Source: Actinomycetes bacterium
GTDB lineage: Bacteria; Actinomycetota; Actinomycetes; Streptosporangiales; Streptosporangiaceae
Direction: 5' to 3'
DNA length: 64,000 bases
Assembly (NCBI GenBank): GCA_025964575.1
Contig: JAOPYO010000057.1
Coordinates: 1 to 64,000, forward strand
Part shown: piece by piece, positions 33,097 to 41,888 of the stretch
Layout: each line of letters opens with the position of its first letter
Numbering within the stretch: the stretch's first letter is position 1
Made by a program: the position numbers and the translations under genes
The notes under the pieces: generated by a model
Seen by the model: only the letters and a program-made list of their open reading frames with translations
What the model was told of the DNA's origin: nothing
Database searches by the model: none

Positions 33097-34818
33097 GTGG
33101 AGAGCGGGAAGAATACTTTCGCGCGGCTGTTGCTGGCGCGGGCCGATGACGACCATCCCGGACTGCTGTTCGAGGACGAGCGCTACAGCTGGGCCGAGGT
33201 CGTCAAGGCCGCCGAGACCCGGGCCGAGCTGGCGATCATCTCGGCGGCACAGGCCCCGCGGCCCGCGGACCGGCCGTTGCACATCGGCGTACTGCTGGAC
33301 AACGTCCCCGAATACGTCTTCTGGATCGGGGCGGCGACGCTGGCGGGGGCGACGCTCGTCGGCATCAACCCGACCAGGCGCGGTGCCGAGCTGGCGGCCG
33401 ACATCAGGCACACCGACTGCGATCTGATCGTCACCGACTCAGAGCACGCCGGCCTTCTGGAGGGCATCCACACCGGGGTGCCGGTGGAGCGCCTGCTGCT
33501 GGTCGACGGCCCCGCCTATCCGTTGAGTCGTGGCGTGTCCCGCACCGCAGACGCCTTGGTGGGCGGGACACGCCACGAGCCGACGGCGGAGGACCGGCTG
33601 CTGCTGCTCTTCACCTCGGGGTCGACCGGCGCCCCGAAGGCGGTGGCCTGCAGCCAGGGCCGGCTCGCGGTCATCGCCGACCGGGCCCATCTCTTCGACA
33701 TCACCCGAGAGTCGGTGACCTATATCGCGATGCCGCTCTTCCACGGCAACGCGATCATGGCGAATCTCGCCATGGCAGTGGGTGTAGGGGCGACGGTGGC
33801 CCTCCGGCGGACGTTCTCCGCCTCCGGTTTCCTGCCCGACGTCCGCCGTTACGGCGTGACCTATTTCAACTACGTCGGTCGCGCGCTCGCGTACATCCTC
33901 GCCACGCCCGAGGGGGCCCGGGACACCGCGAACACCCTCCATACGGTGTTCGGCACCGAGGCGTCCGCCCAGGACATGGCGCGCTTCGGCACCCGGTTCG
34001 GCTGCCGGGTCATCGAGGCGTACGGCTCCAGCGAGGGGGCGATCGCCATGCACAAGACCGCCGACGGCCCGCCCGACACCCTGGGTCTGCCGCAGCAGGG
34101 CATGGAGGTGGCCATCCTCGATGCCGACACCGGAGCCGAATGCGCCCGGGCCAGGTTCGACGAGGCGGGCAGGCTGCTCAACCCCGGGGAGGCGGTCGGT
34201 GAGATCGCCGGGCTGAACGTGGCCGCCGCGTTCGAGGGTTACTACAACAACGCCGAAGCCGATGCTCAGCGCATCCGGCCCCGGTTCCCGGCAGGGTCGG
34301 GAACCGGGGTCGAACGCGTCTACTGGAGCGGTGACCTGGGATATCGCGATGAGTCCGGCTACTTCTATTTCGCCGGGCGTGGGAACGACTGGCTTCGCGT
34401 GGACAGCGAGAACTTCGCGGCCGCCCCGGTGGAGCGGATCCTGTCCCGATGGGCGCCGGTCATCATGTGCGCGGTGTATCCGGTGCCCGACCCCCGTACG
34501 GGTGATCAGGTGATGGCCGCACTCGAGGTCGACGGGGAGTTCGACCCCGGCGGGTTCGCGGCCTTCCTCGGGGCTCAGGCCGATCTCGGCACGAAGTGGG
34601 CGCCCCGGTTCGTGCGGGTGATCCCGGCCATGCCGCTGACCTCGACGAACAAGGTCGACAAGCGCCCGCTGCGGGTGGAGCGCTGGGAGTGCGCCGACCG
34701 AGTGTGGTGGCGGCCCGGCCGGGAGCCGGTCTACCAGCCGCTCACTCCGGAACTGGCCGCCGCCTTGCGCGCCGAGTTCACCGCGCACGGACGCGGCCAT
34801 GTGCTGTCAGGGATCTGA
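33097..34818 (+). CDS. fatty-acyl-CoA synthetase (FadD17-like)
   Basis: A 573-residue ANL-superfamily enzyme that activates an acid with ATP and CoA. The P-loop-like core is LLLLFTSGSTGAPKAVACSQG near residue 170; YGSSEGAIAMHK near 310 and WSGDLGYRDESGYFYFAGRG near 410 supply adenylate contacts; the C-terminal catalytic lysine region is LTSTNKVDKRPLR. Overall sequence resembles mycobacterial FadD17, a sterol side-chain-related ligase; the substrate is inferred to be a long or steroid-type acid. GTG 33097 follows a dyad at 33063-33080. Confidence 0.88.
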   Translation: MESGKNTFARLLLARADDDHPGLLFEDERYSWAEVVKAAETRAELAIISAAQAPRPADRPLHIGVLLDNVPEYVFWIGAATLAGATLVGINPTRRGAELAADIRHTDCDLIVTDSEHAGLLEGIHTGVPVERLLLVDGPAYPLSRGVSRTADALVGGTRHEPTAEDRLLLLFTSGSTGAPKAVACSQGRLAVIADRAHLFDITRESVTYIAMPLFHGNAIMANLAMAVGVGATVALRRTFSASGFLPDVRRYGVTYFNYVGRALAYILATPEGARDTANTLHTVFGTEASAQDMARFGTRFGCRVIEAYGSSEGAIAMHKTADGPPDTLGLPQQGMEVAILDADTGAECARARFDEAGRLLNPGEAVGEIAGLNVAAAFEGYYNNAEADAQRIRPRFPAGSGTGVERVYWSGDLGYRDESGYFYFAGRGNDWLRVDSENFAAAPVERILSRWAPVIMCAVYPVPDPRTGDQVMAALEVDGEFDPGGFAAFLGAQADLGTKWAPRFVRVIPAMPLTSTNKVDKRPLRVERWECADRVWWRPGREPVYQPLTPELAAALRAEFTAHGRGHVLSGI

Positions 34819-34903
34819 CGGCCCGTTAGGCGACCTGCGCGCGGACCACTTCAGAGGGTCACTATGGTTAATGGCGTCCCCGGTCCCGATCTGATCCCTT
34901 CAT

Positions 34904-35503
34904 ATGACTATGACTCTGCGTAACCGTATTCGCCGCCTTGGTCTCGTTGCCGCGATCGTTGTCGCGTTCGGTGTGATCTTCACGGTCCCCGCCTCCGCCC
35001 ACACCAAGCTGCTCAGCAGCACGCCCGCGAGGGGCGCCAAGGTCACGTCACCGACCGAGGTGACGCTGGTGTTCAGCGAGAACGTCACGCTGGCGAAGGT
35101 CCTGGTCCGTGACGCCAAGGGCGGCAGGCACGAGTCCGGCACGGCCCAGGTGGAGGGCGCGAAGGTGACCCAGAAGGTGGCCGTGGGGCTGACCGCGGGC
35201 CCCTACACCGTCGACTATCGCGTCGTCTCCGCGGACGGCCACCCGGTCGAGGATTCTCTGCCGTTCACGATCACCGGCACCGCCGGCGTGGCCACTCCGG
35301 CCCCGAACGGGCTGGACGCGAACGTCAAGCCGGATGGTGAGATCACGAAGGGCAACGGGGCGACCGTCGTGCGCAGTGCGGGCACCGGCGACTCCGGGGG
35401 CTCGGCGAAGTGGCTGGCGGTGGGTGCCGGGCTGCTCGCCGGCATCGGGATCGGCGTGGGTTTCGTCTTTCTCCGCAAAAAGAATCCGGCCGATGGAGAA
35501 TAG
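34904..35503 (+). CDS. copC: CopC domain copper-binding protein, membrane-anchored
   Basis: A 199-residue exported protein. A signal peptide (LVAAIVVAFGVIFTVPASAHT) exposes, after cleavage at ASA, the N-terminal histidine used for copper by CopC. The domain continues LLSSTPARGAKV, VTLVFSENVTL and the YTVDYRVVSADGHPVE strand with its second histidine. A C-terminal helix (KWLAVGAGLLAGIGIGVGFV) and RKK anchor hold it in the membrane. No ribosome-binding site is visible before ATG 34904. It is followed within 4 bases by the CopD-CtaG gene, its probable partner. Confidence 0.93.
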   Translation: MTMTLRNRIRRLGLVAAIVVAFGVIFTVPASAHTKLLSSTPARGAKVTSPTEVTLVFSENVTLAKVLVRDAKGGRHESGTAQVEGAKVTQKVAVGLTAGPYTVDYRVVSADGHPVEDSLPFTITGTAGVATPAPNGLDANVKPDGEITKGNGATVVRSAGTGDSGGSAKWLAVGAGLLAGIGIGVGFVFLRKKNPADGE

Positions 35504-35506
35504 ACC

Positions 35507-37516
35507 GTGAGCAGACCCTCCATCGGCACCTACCGGCCCGCGGCGATCGCGGTGGTGATCGCCGCCGCCGCGGCACTGACCGCACTGGTGATCGCGGCGC
35601 TGGCGGGAGGGGCGGTCACAGAGAAGGTCATCCCCGGGCTGGGTGATGCGGGCACAGTGACCCGCTGGGGCCTTCCGGTGGCCCGGTTGGCTCTGAACGT
35701 GGGCGCGGCACTGACCGTGGGCGCGCTGCTGATGGCCGCCGTGCTGATCCCGTCGGACAAGGGCCGGCTGGACCCCATCGCCATCCGATACGTCCGGGCG
35801 GCGTCGTGGTTGGCGGCCGGCTGGGCCACCGCCGCCGCGATCACCCTGATCCTCACCGTCTCCGACATCCTCGGCGAGCCGGTCGGCCAGGTCGTCGGCG
35901 GCAGCGAGCTGAGCAGCTATGTCGGTCAGCTGCCGCAGGGCACCGCGCTGATGCTGGTGGTCCTGATCTCCGTGGTGATCGCCCTGCTGACCCGGACGAC
36001 CACCACCCCGGGTGCCGCGCTGGGTCTGCTGGTGCTGGCGGTGATCGCGCTGATGCCACCGCCGCTCACCGGGCATTCGGCCGCCTCACCCAATCATTCG
36101 GTGGCCACCGTCGGCCTCGCCCTGCATCTGGCGGCGGTCGTGCCGTGGGTCGGCGGACTGGCCGTGCTGGGCTGGCACGCGCTGACCGGCGGCGAGCGGC
36201 TGGGCGTCGCGGCCGGGCGTTTCAGCCGGCTGGCGCTGTGGTGCTACATCACGGTCGGGCTCAGCGGGTTCGCCAACGCGGTCACCCGGCTGCCCGACCC
36301 CACCCAGCTGGTCACCAGCGACTACGGGCGGCTGATCCTGGTCAAGACCGTCGCGTTCGTCTTCCTCGGCTGGCTGGGCTGGGCACACCGCACCCGTACG
36401 CTGCCCGCGGTGGCGGCCGGCAAGCCACGTGCCTTCGCCCGGCTGGCCGCCGTCGAAGCGGTGGTGATGGGGAGCACGATGGGTGTCGCCGTCGCGCTGG
36501 CCCGCACCGCACCTCCTGTGACGGGCGCTCCGGAGAGCACCGTGAAGGGCCTGCTGGGCTACGACCTGCCGCAGGCGATCACGGTCGGCCGGCTGCTCAC
36601 CCTGTGGCGCTTCGACCTGTTCTTCGTCGTGCTGGTGCTCGTCCTCGGCGGGGCCTATCTCGGCGGGGTGCTACGGCTGCGCCGGCGCGGGGACACCTGG
36701 TCGTCCGGCCGCATCGCCGCGTGGTTCATCGGGCTTTTCACCATCGTCATCGTGACGATGAGCGGGGTCGCGACCTACTCCCCGATCCTGTTCAGCGTGC
36801 ACATGGCCCAGCACATGGTGCTGGCGATGCTCACGCCGATCTTCCTGGTGCTCGGCGCCCCGATGACGCTGGCGCTGCGGGCGCTCAAGCCCGCCACGAT
36901 CAAGGGTGACCGCGGGCCGCGCGAGTGGCTCATGGTCATCCTGCACAGCCGGGTGATCAAGGTCCTCAGCCATCCCATCGCAGCAACGATCATCTTTGTG
37001 GCCAGCACGTATGCGCTGTACTTCAGTCCGCTGTTCGAGATGGCGATGCGCGCGCACCTCGGGCATATCGCGATGCTGACGCATTTCCTGCTGACCGGTG
37101 GGCTGTTCTACTGGGTGATCATCGGCATCGACCCCGCGCCGCACAAGCTCCCGTACGTCGGGAAGCTGTTGGTGCTCTTCCTCACCCTGCCGTTCCACGC
37201 GTTCTTCGGTGTCGCGCTGATGAACATGAACGATCTCGCCAACGGCTGGTACACCTCGCTGCACCGGCCCTGGGGCGCGTCCCTCGCCTCCGATCTGCAC
37301 ACCGGCGGTTCCATCGCCTGGGCCTTCGGCGAGATCCCCACCTTCATCGTGCTGCTGGCCATCGTGTTCCAGTGGTTTATGGACGAGCAACGGCTGTCCG
37401 TCCGCCTGGACCGAAAGGCCGATCGGGCCGTGGCCAATCAGGAGGACGACGAACTGGCGGATTACAACGCCTACCTCTCCAATCTGGACAAACGCTCCCA
37501 GCGGGCCGGCGAGTAG
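35507..37516 (+). CDS. CopD-CtaG fusion membrane protein
   Basis: A 669-residue polytopic protein. The N-terminal half (to about residue 330) is CopD-like, with the LALHLAAVVPWVGGLAVLGWHAL motif. The C-terminal half is a CtaG/caa3-type oxidase assembly domain: SVHMAQHMVLAMLTPIFLVLGAP, HLGHIAMLTHFLLTGGLFYWVIIG and PFHAFFGVALMN carry the histidines. It should move copper from CopC across the membrane and supply cytochrome oxidase assembly. GTG 35507 lies 4 bases after copC. This fusion is common in actinomycetes. Confidence 0.92.
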   Translation: MSRPSIGTYRPAAIAVVIAAAAALTALVIAALAGGAVTEKVIPGLGDAGTVTRWGLPVARLALNVGAALTVGALLMAAVLIPSDKGRLDPIAIRYVRAASWLAAGWATAAAITLILTVSDILGEPVGQVVGGSELSSYVGQLPQGTALMLVVLISVVIALLTRTTTTPGAALGLLVLAVIALMPPPLTGHSAASPNHSVATVGLALHLAAVVPWVGGLAVLGWHALTGGERLGVAAGRFSRLALWCYITVGLSGFANAVTRLPDPTQLVTSDYGRLILVKTVAFVFLGWLGWAHRTRTLPAVAAGKPRAFARLAAVEAVVMGSTMGVAVALARTAPPVTGAPESTVKGLLGYDLPQAITVGRLLTLWRFDLFFVVLVLVLGGAYLGGVLRLRRRGDTWSSGRIAAWFIGLFTIVIVTMSGVATYSPILFSVHMAQHMVLAMLTPIFLVLGAPMTLALRALKPATIKGDRGPREWLMVILHSRVIKVLSHPIAATIIFVASTYALYFSPLFEMAMRAHLGHIAMLTHFLLTGGLFYWVIIGIDPAPHKLPYVGKLLVLFLTLPFHAFFGVALMNMNDLANGWYTSLHRPWGASLASDLHTGGSIAWAFGEIPTFIVLLAIVFQWFMDEQRLSVRLDRKADRAVANQEDDELADYNAYLSNLDKRSQRAGE

Positions 37517-37595
37517 CGATTTCCCCCGTACGGGGGAGAGCGATCGGGGCTTGCGGGGGAGTCGGCACCCTCAGCGGTTCTGCCAGGATCGGAGC

Positions 37596-38807
37596 GTGTC
37601 CCGGCTGTTGCGTCTCCTGATCGCCCCTGCCACCTGGCGCAGGTGGTGTTACCTGATCCTGGGCGGCGCGCTGCTCACCCCCTATCTGATCGCCTCCATG
37701 GTGGTCGCGGGGTTGTTCGAAAAAAGCGCGGTGCTCTACGGCGGGCTGACACTGGTGGCACTCATCGTGCCGATGGTGGTGACCGGGCTGGTGCCCGCTG
37801 TCCGTGTCATGGAGGGGACGGCCGCGAGAGAGCTGCTGGGGGCGCCGGAGACCATCGGGGAGGGCCGACCCTGGCGGGCGCGGCTGTGGACCTCCGCCTG
37901 GTTCACCGGCCATCTGCTGGCAGGCGGTGCGATTGGCCTGCTCAGCCTGGGCCTGCCCGCCAGCGTGGTCTGGCTTTTCACGGTGCCGTTCCGGCACGAG
38001 GGCACAAGGTTGATCTTCTTCACCGTCCGCCCTGGCTGGACGGCGAGCTGGCTCCCCGCCTCGGGCCTGGTGCTGCTGGTGGCCTTCGTCTACTCGATCG
38101 CGGGCGTCGGCGCGCTGGCGACCCGGCTGGCGGCCATCGTTCTCGGCCCGTCCTCCGCGGACCGGCTGGCGGAGGTGGAGCGGCGCGCCGCCACCCTGGC
38201 CGAACGCAACCGGCTCGCCCGCGAGCTGCACGACTCGGTGGGGCACGCCCTCAGCATCGTCACAGTCCAAGCCGGTGCCGCCGCCCGCGTGCTGGACACC
38301 GACCCCGAGTTCGCCCGGCAGGCGCTCGCGGCGATCCAGGAGTCGGCCCGGCACGCGCTGGATGACCTCGACCACGTTCTCGGCCTGCTCCGCGAGGAGA
38401 ACGCGAGCACCGCGCCACAGCGCACGCTCAAGGATCTGGACGGACTGCTGCGAACGACCCGGATGGCCGGGGCGGAGATCGACGCCCAGGTGGAGGGAGA
38501 ACCGGGCCAGCTCCCGGCGGCCGTGTCGCGTGAGGCGTACCGCATCGTCCAGGAGGGTCTCACCAACACGCTGCGGCATGCGGGCAAGGTGCCGGTCACG
38601 CTCCGCCTGGTGGTGCTGAGCGATCAGCTGGAGGTAGAGATGATCAACCCACTGGGAGCACGGGGCGATGGCCGGCGTGGCGGAGGCCGTGGCCTGCCCG
38701 GCATCCGCGAGCGCGTTACCGTGCTGCGAGGTCAGATGACGGCCGGACCCGGCGACGGGCACTGGCGCGTCTCAGTCACCATTCCGCTTCGAAGGGGCAG
38801 CCAGTGA
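37596..38807 (+). CDS. sensor histidine kinase (HisKA_3/NarL type)
   Basis: A 403-residue membrane kinase. Four or so helices (to about residue 190), a linker coiled coil, then the dimerisation domain with the phospho-acceptor in RNRLARELHDSVGHALSIV. The ATP-binding domain has IVQEGLTNTLRHAGK and GGRGLPGIRERV. GTG 37596 is placed before the first helix; the frame is open from 37551. It is coupled to the response regulator by a GTGA overlap. The signal is unknown; copper genes lie directly upstream. Confidence 0.93.
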   Translation: MSRLLRLLIAPATWRRWCYLILGGALLTPYLIASMVVAGLFEKSAVLYGGLTLVALIVPMVVTGLVPAVRVMEGTAARELLGAPETIGEGRPWRARLWTSAWFTGHLLAGGAIGLLSLGLPASVVWLFTVPFRHEGTRLIFFTVRPGWTASWLPASGLVLLVAFVYSIAGVGALATRLAAIVLGPSSADRLAEVERRAATLAERNRLARELHDSVGHALSIVTVQAGAAARVLDTDPEFARQALAAIQESARHALDDLDHVLGLLREENASTAPQRTLKDLDGLLRTTRMAGAEIDAQVEGEPGQLPAAVSREAYRIVQEGLTNTLRHAGKVPVTLRLVVLSDQLEVEMINPLGARGDGRRGGGRGLPGIRERVTVLRGQMTAGPGDGHWRVSVTIPLRRGSQ

Positions 38808-39493
38808 GCACGACCGTGCTGATCGTGGACGACGAACAGCTCATCCGCGCGGGGTTGCACGCCATCATCGACGCCGAGCCCGATCTGACCGTCGTGGGGG
38901 AGGCCGCCGACGGCGCAGCGGCGATCACCGAGGCCGCCCGGCTGCGTCCGGAGGTCGTGCTGATGGACGTACGGATGCCCATGGTGGACGGCATCGAGGC
39001 GACCCGCCGGATTCTGGAGCGGCTCGCCGAGCCCCCCAAGATCCTGGTGGTCACCACCTTCGAGAACGACGACTACGTCTATGACGCCCTGCGCGCCGGG
39101 GCCAGCGGCTTCCTGCTCAAGCGGGCACGCCCCGAAGAGATCGTGCAGGCGATCCAGATGGTGGTGCACGGTGACACGCTGCTGTTCCCCGCCGCGATCC
39201 GTGCGCTGGCCGCACAGCACGCCCCGGCGGCGCGGGCGGGGGTCCGGTGGCACGCCCAGCTCACCGAGCGGGAGGGAGGGGTGCTGAGGCTGATGGCCAA
39301 GGGCCTGTCCAACGCCGAGATCGGCGAAGAGCTGTTCGTCAGCCCGCAGACCGTCAAGACCCACGTGGGGAACCTGCTCGCCAAGATGCAGGCCCGGGAC
39401 CGCACCCAGGCGGTCATCTTCGCCTACGAGTCGGGATTCTTGATCCCAAACCAGAACCAACCCCCCGAAACAGGCTCCCAACGTCGGCCGTGA
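38804..39493 (+). CDS. LuxR/NarL-family response regulator
   Basis: A 229-residue transcription factor. The receiver domain has the acidic VDDE at the start, the phospho-acceptor in VVLMDVRMPMVDG, and the conserved lysine in GFLLKRARPEE. The LuxR helix-turn-helix is LTEREGGVLRLMAKGLSNAEIGEELFVSPQTVKTHV. The usual C-terminal end is altered: YESGFLIP runs on into NQNQPPETGSQRRP instead of stopping. A second copy of the YESGF segment lies just after the stop (see 39421-39524). Confidence 0.94.
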   Translation: MSTTVLIVDDEQLIRAGLHAIIDAEPDLTVVGEAADGAAAITEAARLRPEVVLMDVRMPMVDGIEATRRILERLAEPPKILVVTTFENDDYVYDALRAGASGFLLKRARPEEIVQAIQMVVHGDTLLFPAAIRALAAQHAPAARAGVRWHAQLTEREGGVLRLMAKGLSNAEIGEELFVSPQTVKTHVGNLLAKMQARDRTQAVIFAYESGFLIPNQNQPPETGSQRRP

Positions 39494-39524
39494 GCCCCGC
39501 CTACGAGTCGGGCTTCATCATCCC
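39421..39524 (+). repeat. short tandem duplication at the response regulator 3' end
   Basis: Positions 39421-39447 and 39498-39524 agree at 24 of 27 bases (CGCCTACGAGTCGGG then TTC and ATCCC). The first copy is inside the response regulator gene, the second in frame to encode AYESGFIIPG followed by a stop. The canonical tail of the family looks like the second copy. Confidence 0.7.
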
Positions 39525-39548
39525 GGGATAGTGGTTCCGCCGGCCTGA

Positions 39549-40613
39549 TCAGGAGTTCGGCAGCTGGCCGAGCGTCACGTCGACGGTCTTCTGACCGCCG
39601 TCCGGACGTGTGATGGTGACCTTGGCGATGTCACCCGGTTTGAGACCGGCCAGCACTTCGGCCAGCGCAGACTGGTCGGGTGTCGGGGTGCCGTTGATCG
39701 AGGTGATGGTGTCCCCGGGCTGGATGCCCGCCTTGTCGGCGGGGCCGCCCTTGGCGACCCCCACGACGCCCAACCCGTTGGGATGGCCGGTGTCGTCGAT
39801 GGTCGTACGGATCGACACCCCGAGCGCGGCGCGCCCGGAATCGGTCACCCTCCCGCTCTTGATGAGCTGCGGCGCGATTCTCTTCACCGTGCGGCTCGGG
39901 ATCGCGAAGCCGATTCCCTGCGCGGCACCGCCCAGCTGCGGATCGGCGGCGGACGAGGACGGGATGCCGATGACCTCGCCGGTCAGGGTCACCAGCGCGC
40001 CGCCGCTGTTGCCCGGATTGATGGCTGCGCTGGTCTGGATGGAGTCGGCGATCGTCGCGCCGGGGAAGGGGCCTTCCTGCTTGGAGGTGATCGTGCGGCC
40101 GAGGGCCGAGACGATGCCCTGGGTCACGCTGCCCCTCAGGCCGAGCGGATTGCCCATGGCCATGACGATCTGGCCGACCTTGAGCGCGGCCGAGTCGCCG
40201 AACTGGGCGGCGCGAAGCGACGAGCCGTCCACCCTGATCACTGCCAGGTCGTCGGCGTTGAACGCCCCGACGAGGGTGCCCTTGAGCGCCTTGCCGCCGC
40301 TGGCCTGGGTGACGTCGAACCGCTTCGCGCCCGCGACCACATGGGCGTTGGTGACGATGTCGCCCTTGTCGTCGTAGACCACGCCCGAGCCCTCGCCCAG
40401 GTCGGTGGTGATCTGCACGATCGACGGCAGCACGGCCTGGACGACCTGTACGTACTGGGCCTGAAGCTGTTCTGCGCTCGCCCCCGTCGCCACGGTAGGT
40501 GTCACGGTCGCGACCACGTTCCTGGCCTTCCTACTGTCGCCAACGCAACCGGCGAGCAGAGTGAGGACGGCCAAGGCCACCACGTGGGCCTGGATCCCTG
40601 GTGTTCTGCGCAC
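39549..40613 (-). CDS. HtrA/DegP-like S1C serine protease lipoprotein with PDZ domain
   Basis: A 354-residue exported protease. A short leader ends with the lipobox LTLLAGC, so the mature protein is lipid-anchored outside the membrane. The catalytic triad is H in VTNAHVV, D in NADDLAVIRV and S in AINPGNSGGALV. A PDZ domain follows (ALGVSIRTT to the end), with GIQPGDTITSINGTP. It should degrade or refold misfolded extracytoplasmic proteins. GTG 40613 has GGGAGG 8 bases upstream; the open frame continues upstream without similarity. Convergent with the response regulator. Confidence 0.93.
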   Translation of the reverse strand: MRRTPGIQAHVVALAVLTLLAGCVGDSRKARNVVATVTPTVATGASAEQLQAQYVQVVQAVLPSIVQITTDLGEGSGVVYDDKGDIVTNAHVVAGAKRFDVTQASGGKALKGTLVGAFNADDLAVIRVDGSSLRAAQFGDSAALKVGQIVMAMGNPLGLRGSVTQGIVSALGRTITSKQEGPFPGATIADSIQTSAAINPGNSGGALVTLTGEVIGIPSSSAADPQLGGAAQGIGFAIPSRTVKRIAPQLIKSGRVTDSGRAALGVSIRTTIDDTGHPNGLGVVGVAKGGPADKAGIQPGDTITSINGTPTPDQSALAEVLAGLKPGDIAKVTITRPDGGQKTVDVTLGQLPNS

Positions 40614-40690
40614 GAGTATTACCTCCCGTACACGGTCTTCCCTCTTTCCCCGGAAAGAGGTGCCACCAGTTTGTGATCTTGGTAGGGCCT

Positions 40691-41455
40691 TTACCCGGCG
40701 TGCCCGGTCGTCAGCCAGTCGGTCGCCATATCCCCGAGGGCCGAGCGGACCGCGAGGATGAGGATGATCACGGTGATCACCGGGGTCACCACCCAGCGTT
40801 CGACGGTTCCGTTGGTGCGGGGGACGAGCGGCACGCCGATCCGCCATGGCGCCGGCCAGAACACCGGACACCCCTGGGGTGTGAGGCAGTCCCCGACCAC
40901 ATGTGCCACGCAGCCCAGCACGACGGCATAACCCACGAAACGCATGTCGAGATGGCGCATGAGGTAGACCAGCGCGACCGCGAGCACGGCGTTGAGCAGA
41001 CCCGTGAAGTGGTCGTTGTCCTTGAAACCGATGCCGATGCCACGCAGGCCCAGGCCGACCACCAGGAACAACATGACCCACCAGCCCACCACCACAACGG
41101 GCGAGGGCTGGTTCCCATGGGGCGGGTTGAAGGCGTGCGAGGCCATCCAGTGCGTGGCGAATCCCGCCCCGATGGCGAAGGCCAGCGAGTGGGTCGCGTG
41201 CCGGTGCCCGCCGGAGATCTTGCCGACGACCTTGCACAGCAGCTGGGTGACGACGCCGTAGGTGTTGGCGATGGTGCCGTCATGGTGGTCGATGTCGGGC
41301 AGCATTGCCGCCCCCGCACAGACCAGGGTGCCCGCCGCCACCTGAGCGGGGCTGAGCGTGACGGCATAGTCGCCGAGCAGCCCATGGTCGGTGACGAGCG
41401 GAATGGTGGCGAGCCACGTCGCCGCGCCGGTCAGCGCATGTGTGTGGCCCATCAT
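40691..41455 (-). CDS. YdjM/DUF457-type membrane-bound metal-dependent hydrolase
   Basis: A 254-residue membrane protein of the LexA-regulated YdjM family. The first helix begins MMGHTHALTGAATWLA, and the metal ligands are expected in AMLPDIDHHDGTIANTYG, ISGGHRHATHSL and LGCVAHVVGDCLTPQG. Several hydrophobic helices fill the middle. The function of the family is not established. ATG 41455 fits the GGGTGA site 7 bases before it; a TTG at 41470 opens the same frame. It lies 77 bases upstream of the protease gene. Confidence 0.85.
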   Translation of the reverse strand: MMGHTHALTGAATWLATIPLVTDHGLLGDYAVTLSPAQVAAGTLVCAGAAMLPDIDHHDGTIANTYGVVTQLLCKVVGKISGGHRHATHSLAFAIGAGFATHWMASHAFNPPHGNQPSPVVVVGWWVMLFLVVGLGLRGIGIGFKDNDHFTGLLNAVLAVALVYLMRHLDMRFVGYAVVLGCVAHVVGDCLTPQGCPVFWPAPWRIGVPLVPRTNGTVERWVVTPVITVIILILAVRSALGDMATDWLTTGHAG

Positions 41456-41584
41456 GTGGCATTCACCCAATTAATCGACACGGCGGGACTGTAACGCGAT
41501 CATGGTCGTCCGACGAGTCGCCGCGCCGATTCAATTCCGTGACTTACTGGACATGTCCGGTTACGAGGGGGCGATGGTCCGTCG

Positions 41585-41875
41585 TACTGTCCGCGCGCGG
41601 AGTTCCGCGACGTGTACAAGAAGGAGTCGCTGGCCCAGGGCGACCTGCTGGAACTGGTCCGGTCCGAGTTCCAGGACCTCGACTGGACCTACATTTCGCC
41701 GGCCGCGGTGATCGAGCCCGGCGAGCGGACCGGGACCTTCCGGCTCGGCGGCGACCAGCTGCTCGCCGACGCGGAGGGCAACAGCCGCATCACTGCCGAG
41801 GACTACGCGGTGGCACTGGTGGACGAACTGGAAAAGGGCGCGGCCATCGGCCGCCGCATCACCGTCGCCTACTGA
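41585..41875 (+). pseudogene. C-terminal remnant of an NAD(P)-binding reductase (SDR/NmrA-like)
   Basis: The readable part encodes YCPRAEFRDVYKKESLAQG, then LDWTYISPAAVIEPGERTG and FRLGGDQLLADAEGNSRIT, which match the last 95 residues of small NAD(P)H-binding oxidoreductases of about 210 residues. The N-terminal Rossmann half with its GATGxxG motif is missing; the frame meets a stop at 41540 upstream. GTG 41612 could start an 87-residue product but without a nucleotide-binding site. The remainder looks like a decayed gene. Confidence 0.65.
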
Positions 41876-41888
41876 CCCCCGCGGGAGA

